From assembly GCA_028688995.1 (NCBI GenBank), contig JAQTXB010000010.1, positions 29,948 through 93,947 of the forward strand: a stretch of 64,000 bases of DNA, given 5' to 3'. Shown piece by piece: positions 15,813-25,747 of the stretch. Position numbers and translations under genes: made by a program. The notes under the pieces are model-generated. The model worked only from the letters and a program-made list of their open reading frames with translations. It was not told the DNA's origin and did no database searches. Origin of the DNA: Aliarcobacter sp. (lineage in GTDB: Bacteria; Campylobacterota; Campylobacteria; Campylobacterales; Arcobacteraceae). Numbering within the stretch: position 1 is the stretch's first letter; each line of letters starts with the position of its first letter.

Positions 15813-18659
15813 ATGAAACATCTATTTTTTATTTTTATTATTAGCTCTTTTTTATATTCAAATAATTTAAAATCTGTATCCATTCAACTAAAATGGAAAC
15901 ATCAATTTCAATTTGCTGGATTTTATATGGCAAAAGAGTTGGGATTTTATAAAGATGTTGGATTAGATGTTGAAATTAAAGAGTTTGAAAAAAATACAAA
16001 TATTATTGATGATATAACTAATCAAAAAAGTAATTTTGGAATAGATGATTCATCTTTAATTTATCATAAATTAAATGGTGTAGATGTTGTTGCACTTTTC
16101 CCTATATTTCAAACTTCACCTATAACTTTGATTACTCAAGAAAATTTAAAAACACTAAACTCTTTAGAAAATAAAAATATAGAATTTTCAACAAATGAAC
16201 TTGCGAATATATCAATAAAGGCTATTTTAAAAGCAAATAACATACAAATAAATCAAATACCTCATACTTTTGTTGTAAATAATTTTATAGCAAAAAAATC
16301 AGATGCAATTATTGGTTATTCATCAAATCAACCTTATTATCTTGATGAAAAACAAATAAAATACAATATTTTTAATCCAAAAGATTTTGGTTTTGATTTT
16401 TATGGAGACATGATTTTCACTTCTAAAGAGTTTGCAAAAAATAATCCAAAAATTGTAAGTGATTTTATTAAAGCCACAAAAAAAGGTTGGGAATATGCTT
16501 TCTCAAACATTCCTCAAACTATAGATTTCATATACAAAAATTACAATACTCAAAATAAATCAAAAGAATCTTTATATTATGAAGCAAATATTTTAAAAGA
16601 TTTAAGTGGTTTTGGTAAAAATTTTGCAGAGATAAAAGAAGAAAAAATAAAAGAGATTGCAAATATTATATCTTTGTTATTTCCTCAAAAATATATAAAT
16701 ACAAACTTAGATGATTTTATTTGGAATGAAAAGTATGAATTAATTAACTACTATAAAAATAATTATTTAAAACAAAAAAGTGAATTTACCGTTTGTATAC
16801 ATGATAATATGTTCCCAATAGATGGTGCAACAAATGGAGTATTAACTGGAATTTCAGGAGATATATTAAATAAAATTGCAAATCAATTTGATTTAAAACT
16901 GCAAATAATTCAAGCAAAAAACATTAAAGATTATCTTCAAAATACAATATCAGGAAAATGTGATATTTTATCTATTACAGCAGAAGATGCCTATAAACAA
17001 TATGGAACGATAAATAGAAGTAACTCATATTTAGAATCAAATGCAGTTATAATCACAAAAATTGATAAACCATTTATTGAAAACTATAGCTTTTTAGAAA
17101 ATAAAAAATTTATTACTAGATATAAAGTATTTCAAAACTATTTAGCACATTTCTATCCTGAAATAAATATCGCAGTAAATACTAATATTGAAGATTCAAT
17201 GTCAAAACTTGAGAATGATGATATAGATGGTTATATAACTGATAATATCACAGCTGATGATATTATTCAAAAGTTTGGTTATGGAAAGTTTAAAATATCG
17301 GGAATTTTAGGACTTAACAAACCATTAGAAGGTGCTTTTGGAGTAATTAATAGTAAGCCTGAATTATTAGAAATCATCAATTTAGGACTCTTAGATTTTA
17401 ATAAAAAAGAGTTAGAACAGCTAAAAGAAAAATGGAAAGTTTCAAGATATACTACAGTTATTGATTATAGTTTAATCTGGGAAGTTATCTCTATTTTTAT
17501 TATTATTCTGCTTTTTATTCTATTTTTTTTAGTAATTTTAAAAAAACATAATAAAGAACTAAATGAGTGGCTAAATTCAACAATTGAGGGAATTGCTATT
17601 TTTGAAAATGGTGAATTAATTAAAGCTAACAAACAATTATTAACAATTCTAGGATATGACAATTTTGAAGAAATTTATGGAAAATCTCACTTAGATTTTA
17701 TTGTGCCTTGGGAATATCATATTATAAAAGAGAAACTACAATTTAATCAAGAACCCTATGAAATGACCTTTATAAAAAAAGACGGTACAAAATTTGATGC
17801 TTTAGTAAAAGGGCATCAAATAGATGGTACAAAAAATATAAGAATTAGTACAATAATAGATATTAGTGAGCTTAAAAACACACAAAGAAAACTAAAAAAA
17901 CTAAACATTGACCTTGAACAAAAAGTTCAAGAAGAGCTAGAAAAAAATAAAAATCAACAAATGATAATATTTCAACAATCAAAACTAACAGAAATGGGAA
18001 TGATGCTAAATATGATTGCCCATCAATGGAGGCAACCACTAAATAATATCTCCTTAATGGTAAACACAATAATTTTAAAACAAAAAAAAGATCACTTAAC
18101 TATTGAGAATTTGGATAGATTTAAAAGTAATTTTCAAGAACAGATAAATTACCTTTCAAATACAATAGATGATTTCAAAAACTTTTTCAAACCCAAAAAA
18201 GAGAAAGAACTTTTTATATTAAGAGATTCAATCCTTACAACCTATTCATTAGTAAAACCGATATTTGACAAAAATCAAATTCAATTAAATTTTAATATAG
18301 ATTCTAAAATATCCTATTTTGGATATAAAAATGAATTCTCACAAGTTATATTAAATATTATAAATAACTCAAAAGATGCACTTATTGAAAAAAATATTGA
18401 AAATAAATTAATTGACATTTTTGTAAGTTTAAGTCAGAAAGATATAATAATTACAATACAAGACAATGCAAATGGGGTGAAAAACTCTGATTTAGAAAAA
18501 ATCTTTGAACTATATTATTCCACTAAAAAAAGCTTAAATGGCACAGGTTTAGGATTGTATATAAGTAAAATAATTATTCAAGAACACTTCAATGGAGCGA
18601 TTATTGCATCTAATAAGAATAATGGTTTAGAAATAATAATAAAAATTCCTCGTAATTAA
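15813..18659 (+). CDS. Hybrid-sensor histidine kinase: NMT1 + SBP_bac_3 + PAS + HisKA/HATPase
   Basis: A 948-residue membrane kinase. After a signal peptide come an NMT1/THI5-like periplasmic domain (about 20-300, [20 protein letters not shown]) and a second solute-binding domain of SBP_bac_3 type (about 325-550). A transmembrane helix (about 553-576), a PAS domain (about 585-690), a coiled coil and a kinase core follow. The core has phospho-acceptor His near 737 ([12 protein letters not shown]), an N-box ([10 protein letters not shown]) and a G-box (GTGLGLYIS). Two unrelated binding-protein folds in one sensor suggest detection of two ligands. AGGAAAAAA precedes the ATG. It is divergent from its probable response regulator and 40 bases before a chemoreceptor gene. 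Confidence 0.9.
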   Translation: MKHLFFIFIISSFLYSNNLKSVSIQLKWKHQFQFAGFYMAKELGFYKDVGLDVEIKEFEKNTNIIDDITNQKSNFGIDDSSLIYHKLNGVDVVALFPIFQTSPITLITQENLKTLNSLENKNIEFSTNELANISIKAILKANNIQINQIPHTFVVNNFIAKKSDAIIGYSSNQPYYLDEKQIKYNIFNPKDFGFDFYGDMIFTSKEFAKNNPKIVSDFIKATKKGWEYAFSNIPQTIDFIYKNYNTQNKSKESLYYEANILKDLSGFGKNFAEIKEEKIKEIANIISLLFPQKYINTNLDDFIWNEKYELINYYKNNYLKQKSEFTVCIHDNMFPIDGATNGVLTGISGDILNKIANQFDLKLQIIQAKNIKDYLQNTISGKCDILSITAEDAYKQYGTINRSNSYLESNAVIITKIDKPFIENYSFLENKKFITRYKVFQNYLAHFYPEINIAVNTNIEDSMSKLENDDIDGYITDNITADDIIQKFGYGKFKISGILGLNKPLEGAFGVINSKPELLEIINLGLLDFNKKELEQLKEKWKVSRYTTVIDYSLIWEVISIFIIILLFILFFLVILKKHNKELNEWLNSTIEGIAIFENGELIKANKQLLTILGYDNFEEIYGKSHLDFIVPWEYHIIKEKLQFNQEPYEMTFIKKDGTKFDALVKGHQIDGTKNIRISTIIDISELKNTQRKLKKLNIDLEQKVQEELEKNKNQQMIIFQQSKLTEMGMMLNMIAHQWRQPLNNISLMVNTIILKQKKDHLTIENLDRFKSNFQEQINYLSNTIDDFKNFFKPKKEKELFILRDSILTTYSLVKPIFDKNQIQLNFNIDSKISYFGYKNEFSQVILNIINNSKDALIEKNIENKLIDIFVSLSQKDIIITIQDNANGVKNSDLEKIFELYYSTKKSLNGTGLGLYISKIIIQEHFNGAIIASNKNNGLEIIIKIPRN

Positions 18660-18699
18660 TTATTATTCTATAGAAATAATTATTAAAGAAAGAATTATT

Positions 18700-20100
18700 A
18701 TGAATATGATTGAAGAAATGAAAACTAAAAATAAGTTATTAATGATTATGTTAATAGCTCAAATTGGTTTTATTAGTATCGGGATTGCTGGAATTAATAC
18801 CAAAGATAGTTCAATAATTATTATTTTAAATATTATATTTGGTATTTTATTAGCACTTATAAGTTTTTTATTTAGTCGCTCAATTGTAAATGGTTTAAAA
18901 AACTTTAATGAATCTTTTGATGAATTCTTAAAATTTATATCTTTAAAAAATAATAGGTATATTCCAGTTATTGTAAATGGTCATGACGAAATTTCAGAAC
19001 TTCATAGAAAACTAAACACTATTTCTATTGAGTTTGATAATAAATTAAAAGATGATATGAAAGTTCTAGGTGAAATTGTAATTACAATGGATAGAGTTGA
19101 ACAAGGTATTTACGGCTGTAGAATAAAATCTCACACCTCAAATCCAATGCTTACGACGCTCAGTCGAACTATAAATCAAATGCTTGATGGTGTTGATGAA
19201 AATATGAGAAATTTAGTTAATTTACTAGAACTTTACTCAAAAGATGATTTCCGAAATCAATTAACTATCAAAGCAACACTAAAAGGTGAAATGTTACAAG
19301 TATTAACAAGCATTAATTTTTTAGGAAAAACATTAGCTACTAATGCGCAAAAAGATTTAAACAATGGACAAATTCTTGCCCAAAATTCAATAAACATGTC
19401 TAATTCTGTAAATTTATTAGTAAAAAAAGCAAATGAACAAGCCACTTCTTTAGAAGAGACAGCTGCTGCAATTGAAGAGATTACAAGTATCACAAGAAAT
19501 AATTCACAAAATGCTCAAAAAATGTCACAGCTTGGAAGTATTGTACAAGTTGCAGTTACAAATGGACAAAAACTTGCAACTCAAACAGCTAATTCAATGG
19601 ACAATATTAATTATGAAGTAAATTTAATAAATGAAGCAATTTCAATTATTGATCAAATTGCTTTTCAAACAAATATTCTTTCATTAAATGCAGCCGTTGA
19701 AGCTGCAACTGCCGGTGAAGCTGGAAAAGGTTTTGCTGTTGTTGCAGCAGAAGTGAGAAACTTGGCATCTCGTTCAGCAGAAGCTGCCCGTGAGATAAAA
19801 GATATAGTTCTAAAAGCTACACAAAAGGCAAATGAAGGAAAAAACATTAGTGACATTATGATAAAAGATTATGATGAACTAAATTCTAATATAACTCAAA
19901 CCATTCATATTATGCAAGATGTTAATACTTCTAGTCAAGAACAGATGAAAGGAATTGAACAAATCAATTCAATGATTAATTTACTAGAGCATGTGACTAA
20001 TGAAAATGCAAGCCAAGCAAATAATGTAGCTTCAATTTCTTCACAAACTCAAACAATGGCTGAACAGCTTGTAAATGAAGTTAAAAATAAAAAATTTTAA
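18700..20100 (+). CDS. CetA-like chemoreceptor without periplasmic domain
   Basis: A 466-residue methyl-accepting protein. Two N-terminal hydrophobic helices (about 13-31 and 37-57) are separated by only a few residues, so there is no periplasmic sensor. A linker region (about 60-215) leads to the conserved signalling hairpin with [20 protein letters not shown]. This topology resembles Campylobacter CetA, which senses redox or energy state through a separate PAS protein. Just such a PAS protein starts 16 bases downstream. It is probably co-transcribed with the NMT1 kinase. Confidence 0.85.
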   Translation: MNMIEEMKTKNKLLMIMLIAQIGFISIGIAGINTKDSSIIIILNIIFGILLALISFLFSRSIVNGLKNFNESFDEFLKFISLKNNRYIPVIVNGHDEISELHRKLNTISIEFDNKLKDDMKVLGEIVITMDRVEQGIYGCRIKSHTSNPMLTTLSRTINQMLDGVDENMRNLVNLLELYSKDDFRNQLTIKATLKGEMLQVLTSINFLGKTLATNAQKDLNNGQILAQNSINMSNSVNLLVKKANEQATSLEETAAAIEEITSITRNNSQNAQKMSQLGSIVQVAVTNGQKLATQTANSMDNINYEVNLINEAISIIDQIAFQTNILSLNAAVEAATAGEAGKGFAVVAAEVRNLASRSAEAAREIKDIVLKATQKANEGKNISDIMIKDYDELNSNITQTIHIMQDVNTSSQEQMKGIEQINSMINLLEHVTNENASQANNVASISSQTQTMAEQLVNEVKNKKF

Positions 20101-20116
20101 TTACTAGGAAAATATT

Positions 20117-20509
20117 ATGGAAAAAGAGACAATATTAGATGAATATACTTTTTTAGTAAGTGAAACAGATGAAAAAGGAATAATCAAATTTGCAAATAAT
20201 GATTTTTGTAAAATTGCAGGTTTTTCTTTAGAAGAATTAATTGGGAAACCTCACAATTTGGTAAGACATAAAGATATGCCAAAAGTTGCCTTTAAGGATT
20301 TATGGGATACTGTGAAAAAAGGTAATATTTGGACTGGTTATGTAAAGAATGCTACAAAAGATGGTGGATATTATTGGGTTTTTGCAACTGTTTATCCATT
20401 TGAGTCTTGCGATGGAACTAATGGTTATATAAGTTGTAGAAAAAAAGCATCCGATGAAGAGATAAAAATTCATGAAAATCTATACAAACAATTAAGAAAC
20501 AAAGAATAA
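20117..20509 (+). CDS. Aer/CetB-like single PAS-domain protein
   Basis: A 130-residue protein that is one PAS domain of the Aer type (about 10-115). Marker motifs are TDEKGIIKFANNDFCKIAGF, GKPHNLVRHKDMPK and WTGYVKNATKDGGYYWVFA. Aer and CetB use this fold to hold FAD and report redox state. It has no membrane or signalling segment, so it must act through a partner, most simply the chemoreceptor 16 bases upstream. A close paralogue lies at 21915 beside a second receptor. Confidence 0.88.
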   Translation: MEKETILDEYTFLVSETDEKGIIKFANNDFCKIAGFSLEELIGKPHNLVRHKDMPKVAFKDLWDTVKKGNIWTGYVKNATKDGGYYWVFATVYPFESCDGTNGYISCRKKASDEEIKIHENLYKQLRNKE

Positions 20510-20533
20510 TAGAAATAATTATTTAGTAATTTA

Positions 20534-20585
20534 CATAGATTACTCAGATTCAACTCATAAAGCCCACAGATTAATATTGTACACT
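20534..20585 (+). promoter_or_regulatory. Shared regulatory motif B, upstream of soluble chemoreceptor
   Basis: CATAGATTACTCAGATT matches motif A in 15 of 17 positions. It is followed after 12 bases by CCCACAGATT, a third half-site-like element, and by TACACT in the same -10 position. The element separates the two receptor/PAS pairs and so makes 20660-22304 a separate transcription unit. Confidence 0.7.
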
Positions 20586-20659
20586 CTTAATATTGATTTA
20601 TATCAAGTGATTATCATATAAATAACAATATAATAAATAAAAAAATTAAAAGGGCATTA

Positions 20660-21895
20660 ATGTTTGGTTATATATCTAAAAATGAACTTAAATTAATTGA
20701 TGAATATTTTCAACAATATATTAAATTTACTCAATACAAACAAAACAGATTTGAATATATTGAAAAAACTGGAAATAAAGATCTTGATGAACTTTTTTCT
20801 AGATGGAATGAAAAAATAAAAGAGACTGATAAATCTATTAAATCAGATATAAATGTAATTGGTGAGATTGTATTAACTACTGATAAAGTAAATCAAGGAA
20901 TTTTTAAATGTAGAGTAAAATCTGATACAAAAAATCCAATGATTTTGACTCTTAAAAAAACAATAAATCATATGCTTAATTCATTGGAAGATAAAATGGT
21001 TAGATTAGAAGCAACATTAAACTCTTATGCTTCTGATGATTTTAGACCAACTATAAATATAGAACCAACACTTAAAGCTAGAATGCTTGCAGTTATGACA
21101 AGTATTAATACTTTGGGAGAAGCATTAAGTAATAATGCTAGAAACAATTTAGCTAATGGTGAAACTTTACAAAACAATTCTCATAAAATGAGTATTTCAA
21201 TGAATAATTTAGCAACAAAAGCAAATGAACAAGCTGCATCTTTAGAAGAAACTGCTGCAGCTGTCGAAGAGATTACATCAATTACTCGAAATAATACGCT
21301 TAATGCTTCTAAAATGGCAGAACTAGGTCAAACAGTAAAAAATTCAGTAGCAAGTGGTCAAACTTTAGCTTATCAAACTGCAAATTCTATGGAAGAAATT
21401 CATAAAAAAGTTGCAGCCATAAATGATTCTATTAATATTATTGACCAAATAGCTTTCCAAACAAATATTCTTTCTCTAAATGCAGCCGTTGAAGCAGCAA
21501 CTGCTGGAGAAGCAGGAAAAGGATTTGCAGTTGTTGCAGCAGAAGTAAGAAACTTAGCCTCTCGTTCAGCAGAAGCTGCACGCGAAATTAAAAATTTAGT
21601 AGAAGATGCAAATGCAAAAGCAAATAAAGGTAAAGAAATTTCTGATACGATGATTAATGATTATGAAAAATTAAATGAAATTATTTCAGAAACAATTCGT
21701 ATAATTGAAGATGTAAGTCATGCTTCTAAAGAACAAATGCAAGGTATTGAGCAAATAAATGATGCAATATCAATGCTTGATAAAGTTACTCAAGAAACAG
21801 CAAGCGAAGCAAATCACACAGCACAAATTGGGGTTAATGTAGAATCACTTGCAAAGAAATTAGTTAATGATGCTAATAGTAAAAACTTTAATTAA
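20660..21895 (+). CDS. Soluble chemoreceptor paired with PAS protein
   Basis: A 411-residue chemoreceptor with no hydrophobic segment. Its N-terminus ([20 protein letters not shown]) is charged and helical, unlike the membrane-bound paralogue at 18700. The remainder (from about residue 60, [27 protein letters not shown]) aligns well with that paralogue through the linker and the signalling hairpin. It is therefore likely cytoplasmic and may take input from the PAS protein 19 bases downstream. Motif B lies upstream. Confidence 0.87.
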   Translation: MFGYISKNELKLIDEYFQQYIKFTQYKQNRFEYIEKTGNKDLDELFSRWNEKIKETDKSIKSDINVIGEIVLTTDKVNQGIFKCRVKSDTKNPMILTLKKTINHMLNSLEDKMVRLEATLNSYASDDFRPTINIEPTLKARMLAVMTSINTLGEALSNNARNNLANGETLQNNSHKMSISMNNLATKANEQAASLEETAAAVEEITSITRNNTLNASKMAELGQTVKNSVASGQTLAYQTANSMEEIHKKVAAINDSINIIDQIAFQTNILSLNAAVEAATAGEAGKGFAVVAAEVRNLASRSAEAAREIKNLVEDANAKANKGKEISDTMINDYEKLNEIISETIRIIEDVSHASKEQMQGIEQINDAISMLDKVTQETASEANHTAQIGVNVESLAKKLVNDANSKNFN

Positions 21896-21914
21896 AAACT
21901 AAAAAGGATAATTT

Positions 21915-22304
21915 ATGGCAGCAGGACAAGAAACAGTATTAGATGATTATGCATTTTTAGTTAGTGAAACGGATGCTAAAGGAACAATTTTATTTGCAAA
22001 TGATGATTTTTGTAAAATTGCAGAGTACACACTTGAAGAGTTAATGGGAAAACCACATAATATGGTAAGACATAAAGATATGCCAAAAGCAGCATTTAAA
22101 TCATTATGGGACACTGTTCAAAAAGGTGAAATTTGGACTGGTTATGTTAAAAATGCTACAAAAAGTGGTGGATTTTATTGGGTTTTTGCAACTGTTTATC
22201 CATTTGAGTCATGTGATGGTTCAAAAGGTTATTTATCATGCAGAAGAAAAGCCTCAGTTGAAGAGATAAATTCTACAATTCAACTTTATAAAACAATGAA
22301 TTAA
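21915..22304 (+). CDS. Aer/CetB-like single PAS-domain protein, second copy
   Basis: A 129-residue PAS protein closely related to the one at 20117 along its whole length (SETDAKGTILFANDDFCKIAEY, KPHNMVRHKDMPKAAFKSLWDTV, WTGYVKNATKSGGFYWVFA). It has the same Aer-type residues expected for flavin binding. AAAAGGA precedes the ATG. It follows the soluble receptor, so the pair forms a second bipartite taxis unit. Confidence 0.88.
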   Translation: MAAGQETVLDDYAFLVSETDAKGTILFANDDFCKIAEYTLEELMGKPHNMVRHKDMPKAAFKSLWDTVQKGEIWTGYVKNATKSGGFYWVFATVYPFESCDGSKGYLSCRRKASVEEINSTIQLYKTMN

Positions 22305-22406
22305 CTTCATTAATTAAGTCTACAAAAAAGCAAAAAATAAATTATAATTATTTTTGCTCTTTTGTTATAAACCAAAAAAACAAATATATCTCCTATTTTT
22401 TAATAA

Positions 22407-22436
22407 CTTTTATAAACTTACAAAGGTTTATAAAAG
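22407..22436. repeat. 11-bp perfect inverted repeat
   Basis: CTTTTATAAAC and GTTTATAAAAG flank an 8-base spacer, about 100 bases after the PAS gene stop. There is no following U-run. It may be a regulator operator or a 3' hairpin; either reading is unproven. Confidence 0.5.
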
Positions 22437-22525
22437 AATTCCTAAAAATAGATAATTTTATAATGTTATTTATATCTTTAAACAAATAATAATAACAATT
22501 TGATAAAAAAACAACTTAATTTTTC

Positions 22526-22577
22526 CTCAGATTACTCACATTTGATTACAAAATCCCTCACATTTGAATGTTACAAT
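22526..22577 (+). promoter_or_regulatory. Shared regulatory motif C, upstream of PAS-GGDEF-EAL gene
   Basis: CTCAGATTACTCACATT matches motif A in 16 of 17 positions. CCCTCACATT follows after 12 bases, and TACAAT lies in exactly the same -10 position as in motifs A and B. No -35 consensus is present. Confidence 0.72.
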
Positions 22578-22627
22578 ACTTAAAATGGCTTAAATGGTAG
22601 GAAAGTTTTGTCATTGGAGGTTAGAAA

Positions 22628-24664
22628 ATGTCTAATGAAATGGAAATAATTTTAGAAAATACAGGAGCGTTAATCTATATAATAGATTTAGCTAGCCATG
22701 AAATATTATATGCTAATAAAAAATGCAAAGATGAATTTGGTGATGTGATAAGTAAAACTTGCTATAAAGTTTTACAAAAAAACCAAACTTCCCCTTGTGA
22801 ATTTTGTCCTTTACAACAACAAAATATAAATCCCTTATTACTACCTATTGGAACAACTTATGATTGGGAAAACGAAAATTCAATAAATCATAAATACTAT
22901 TTATTCACAGATAGAATTATTGAATGGAGTGATAAAAGAAAAGTAAAAGTTCAAATTGGTATTGATATTACAAAACAAAAACAATTAGAAAATCAACTCT
23001 TAAAAGAAAAAAATGATTTTATTGAATCCTTTAAAATTTTAATGGATTCTACACTTGAGGGAATAGTTGTTTATGATGAAAATAAATACTGTATACAAGT
23101 AAATGCCGTTGCTCCTAAATTATTAGGTTATTCTTCTGAAGAAATGATAGGAAAACACGCTTTAGATTTTGTTGCGCCTTCTTCTATAGAGTTAGTTAAA
23201 GAAGTAATACAAAACCATAATCAAGAAGCCTATGAAGCTACTTTGATTAGAAAAGATGGTTCAACTTTTCCTGTAATATTAAAAGGTAGAGATTTAGTTT
23301 TATTAGATAGAAAAATTAGAGTTTCTGCAATAATAGATGTAAGTAATATAAAAGCTAAAGAAAAAGAGATTCTACAATTAGCCCAATATGACAATTTAAC
23401 AGCCCTACCAAATAGATTATTATTAAAAGAACTTTTATCAATTATGATAAAAAGAGTTGAACGAAATAACTATTATGGTACCCTATTTTTTGTAGATTTA
23501 GACCATTTCAAAATAATAAATGATACAAAAGGTCATAACATAGGTGATATTGTATTAATTGAAACAGCAAAAAGAATAAAAAATTCTCTAAGACAAGATG
23601 ATATTACAGCAAGACTTGGTGGAGATGAATTTGTAATTGCAATAGAAATAGATGAAAAAGATGAAAATAAAGTAATTGAGGCTATTAATTTAATAGCAAA
23701 TAAAATTCTTGAAGAGATAAAAAAACCATATTTAATTTATAACTTTGATTTTAGATTAACTGCAAGTATTGGAATAATGTTATTTAAAGATGGAAGCCAT
23801 AAAATTGATGAGCTAATGAAATTTGCGGATACAGCAATGTATAATGCAAAAGAAAAAGGAAGAAATAGATATTGTTATTTTGACCCAAAACTACAAAAAC
23901 ACCTAGAACGAAAAGCTAATCTACTAAAAAACTTACAAGAAGCTATCGATAAAAAAATGATGTTGTTGAACTATCAACCTCAAATTCTTTCAGAAAACAA
24001 TCAAAATATAATAATTGGTGTAGAAGCTTTAGTTAGATGGGATGATCCTACGGATGGTATTATTGGACCAAATTATTTTATTCCTATAGCTGAAGAAACA
24101 GGTTTGATTATTCCTTTGGGAGAATGGATTTTAAAAGAAGTAATTATTCAATTAAAAAAATGGCAAAAGGATAAAATGAAAAAAAATTGGCGTATTTCTG
24201 TAAATGTAAGTTTTAAACAGTTTGAACAAGATAATTTTGTAACTAAAATAAAATCTTTAATTGATGAATATAAAATTAATCCAAATAAATTGAGATTAGA
24301 ACTAACAGAAAATTTATTAATAAAAGACACCCCAAATATTATAAATAAAATTACTGAACTTAGCCAAATTGGGGTAACTTTATCCATAGATGATTTTGGA
24401 ACAGGTTACTCTTCTTTGGCATATCTAAAACGATTATCTATACATGAATTAAAAATAGATCAATCATTTATTCGTGATATATTAATAGACTCAAATGATT
24501 GTCTTATTGTTGAAACAATATTATCAATAGGTAAAAAATTTAACTTAGAAATTATTGCTGAAGGTGTAGAAACAAAAGAACAATATGAAAAACTCCTTTC
24601 ACTAGGATGTAAATATTTTCAAGGTTATTTGTTTGGAAGACCTGTAATTCCTAATTTTCTGTAA
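22628..24664 (+). CDS. PAS-PAS-GGDEF-EAL c-di-GMP protein
   Basis: A 678-residue cytoplasmic protein. The first PAS-like domain (about 1-115) carries several cysteines (KTCYKVLQ and SPCEFCPLQ). A second PAS follows (about 130-240), then GGDEF (about 255-420, active motif ARLGGDEF with an RQDD I-site) and EAL (about 430-675). In the EAL domain GVEALVRW, the Asn motif NVSFKQF, SIDDFGTGYSS and AEGVE are all intact. Both cyclase and phosphodiesterase activity are possible. GGAGG lies 8 bases before the ATG. It is 12 bases from the hemerythrin gene, so oxygen or redox input is plausible. Confidence 0.92.
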   Translation: MSNEMEIILENTGALIYIIDLASHEILYANKKCKDEFGDVISKTCYKVLQKNQTSPCEFCPLQQQNINPLLLPIGTTYDWENENSINHKYYLFTDRIIEWSDKRKVKVQIGIDITKQKQLENQLLKEKNDFIESFKILMDSTLEGIVVYDENKYCIQVNAVAPKLLGYSSEEMIGKHALDFVAPSSIELVKEVIQNHNQEAYEATLIRKDGSTFPVILKGRDLVLLDRKIRVSAIIDVSNIKAKEKEILQLAQYDNLTALPNRLLLKELLSIMIKRVERNNYYGTLFFVDLDHFKIINDTKGHNIGDIVLIETAKRIKNSLRQDDITARLGGDEFVIAIEIDEKDENKVIEAINLIANKILEEIKKPYLIYNFDFRLTASIGIMLFKDGSHKIDELMKFADTAMYNAKEKGRNRYCYFDPKLQKHLERKANLLKNLQEAIDKKMMLLNYQPQILSENNQNIIIGVEALVRWDDPTDGIIGPNYFIPIAEETGLIIPLGEWILKEVIIQLKKWQKDKMKKNWRISVNVSFKQFEQDNFVTKIKSLIDEYKINPNKLRLELTENLLIKDTPNIINKITELSQIGVTLSIDDFGTGYSSLAYLKRLSIHELKIDQSFIRDILIDSNDCLIVETILSIGKKFNLEIIAEGVETKEQYEKLLSLGCKYFQGYLFGRPVIPNFL

Positions 24665-24676
24665 AAGGAGAATACT

Positions 24677-25522
24677 ATGAAAAATGAATCTTTAGAATCA
24701 AAAGTTATCTGGAAATCAGAATATAATATTCATAATTTTAAATTAGATAAAGAACATCAAAAGCTATTTAATATCGCTAGAGATGCTATGAATATTTCAA
24801 AACTAAAAGATGATGAAGAAGTTAGAATGAAATTAAAAGAGATTATTTCTAAACTTTTTAATTATGTTAAAACTCATTTCGTTGAAGAACAAATTTATAT
24901 GGAAAAAATAAATTATCCAGAAATAGAAGAACACAAATTTCTTCATAAAAATATTATAACAATGTTAACAACACTAATTCCTTCATTAAATAATTTATCA
25001 TTAAAAGAGATTGAACAATCCCTTTTTAATTTTATTGAAGAGTACTTTATAAAACATATAATAATTGAAGATAAAAAAATTGAATTATGGAAATCTTCTA
25101 TTGCATCTTTAAAAAGAAATTTTCACTGGAAAGATATTTACAACATAGGTATAGAAGAACTTGATAATGAACATAAAGAACTTTTTGAAATAGTTCAAGA
25201 GTTATTTGAAGATATAGAAATAGGTTTTAAACGTCAAAAAATAAAAGAAGTTTTAACAAATTTATATACTCATCTTAATATTCATTTTAAAAATGAAGAA
25301 AATTATATGAGAAAAATCAATTATCCACACTTTAAAAAACACAAAACATCCCATAAATATATTATGGAAAGTATAAATAATTTTGTTAAAGAGTTATTAG
25401 ATTTAGAAGAAAATATGTTTGAAAGAGAGTTTGTAAGAATATTAAACATTACTTTTGTTTATCATATTATTAATGAAGACAAAAAAATCATTATCTGGGA
25501 AAAAATAAATTTATTAAATTAA
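24677..25522 (+). CDS. Tandem bacteriohemerythrin (two diiron domains)
   Basis: A 281-residue protein made of two hemerythrin domains (about 10-140 and 147-280). All diiron ligands can be read in both. Domain 1 has LDKEHQKLF, THFVEEQ, EHKFLH and KHIIIED; domain 2 has LDNEHKELF, IHFKNEEN, KHKTSH and YHIINED. Each domain should bind O2 or a similar ligand reversibly. Single-domain forms of about 130-200 residues are more common. AAGGAG precedes the ATG, and the gene is coupled to the GGDEF-EAL gene, suggesting that oxygen or NO sensing feeds c-di-GMP output. Confidence 0.9.
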   Translation: MKNESLESKVIWKSEYNIHNFKLDKEHQKLFNIARDAMNISKLKDDEEVRMKLKEIISKLFNYVKTHFVEEQIYMEKINYPEIEEHKFLHKNIITMLTTLIPSLNNLSLKEIEQSLFNFIEEYFIKHIIIEDKKIELWKSSIASLKRNFHWKDIYNIGIEELDNEHKELFEIVQELFEDIEIGFKRQKIKEVLTNLYTHLNIHFKNEENYMRKINYPHFKKHKTSHKYIMESINNFVKELLDLEENMFEREFVRILNITFVYHIINEDKKIIIWEKINLLN

Positions 25523-25747
25523 TTTTATTCCAAATAAATAGGATACTTTTATGAAATCAATTCTATAACTAGAGAATTTTTTAAACCTAATTCCATCAAA
25601 CATTAAATTAACAATTTGATTATATTATTATACAAATGGTCATAAAAATTAAACAATTTATAATAATTTTTTTACACTTACAAACAGTCTTCTCCTACTA
25701 ATTTTCTGAATGTAATTCAAATGTTTAATAAGATTTGACCATTTTGT

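Larger units (their letters stand above)
22305..22627 (+). other. 323-bp intergenic region before the GGDEF-EAL gene
   Basis: This stretch has no supportable gene. It holds an 11-base perfect inverted repeat (22407-22436), regulatory motif C (22526-22577) and a strong GGAGG before the next start. The rest is AT-rich. Confidence 0.7.

Noticed and set aside
25634-25742. AATGGTCA and TGACCATT pair after the hemerythrin gene
   Set aside because: An 8-base inverted match about 100 bases apart in AT-rich sequence is too weak to call a hairpin or operator.
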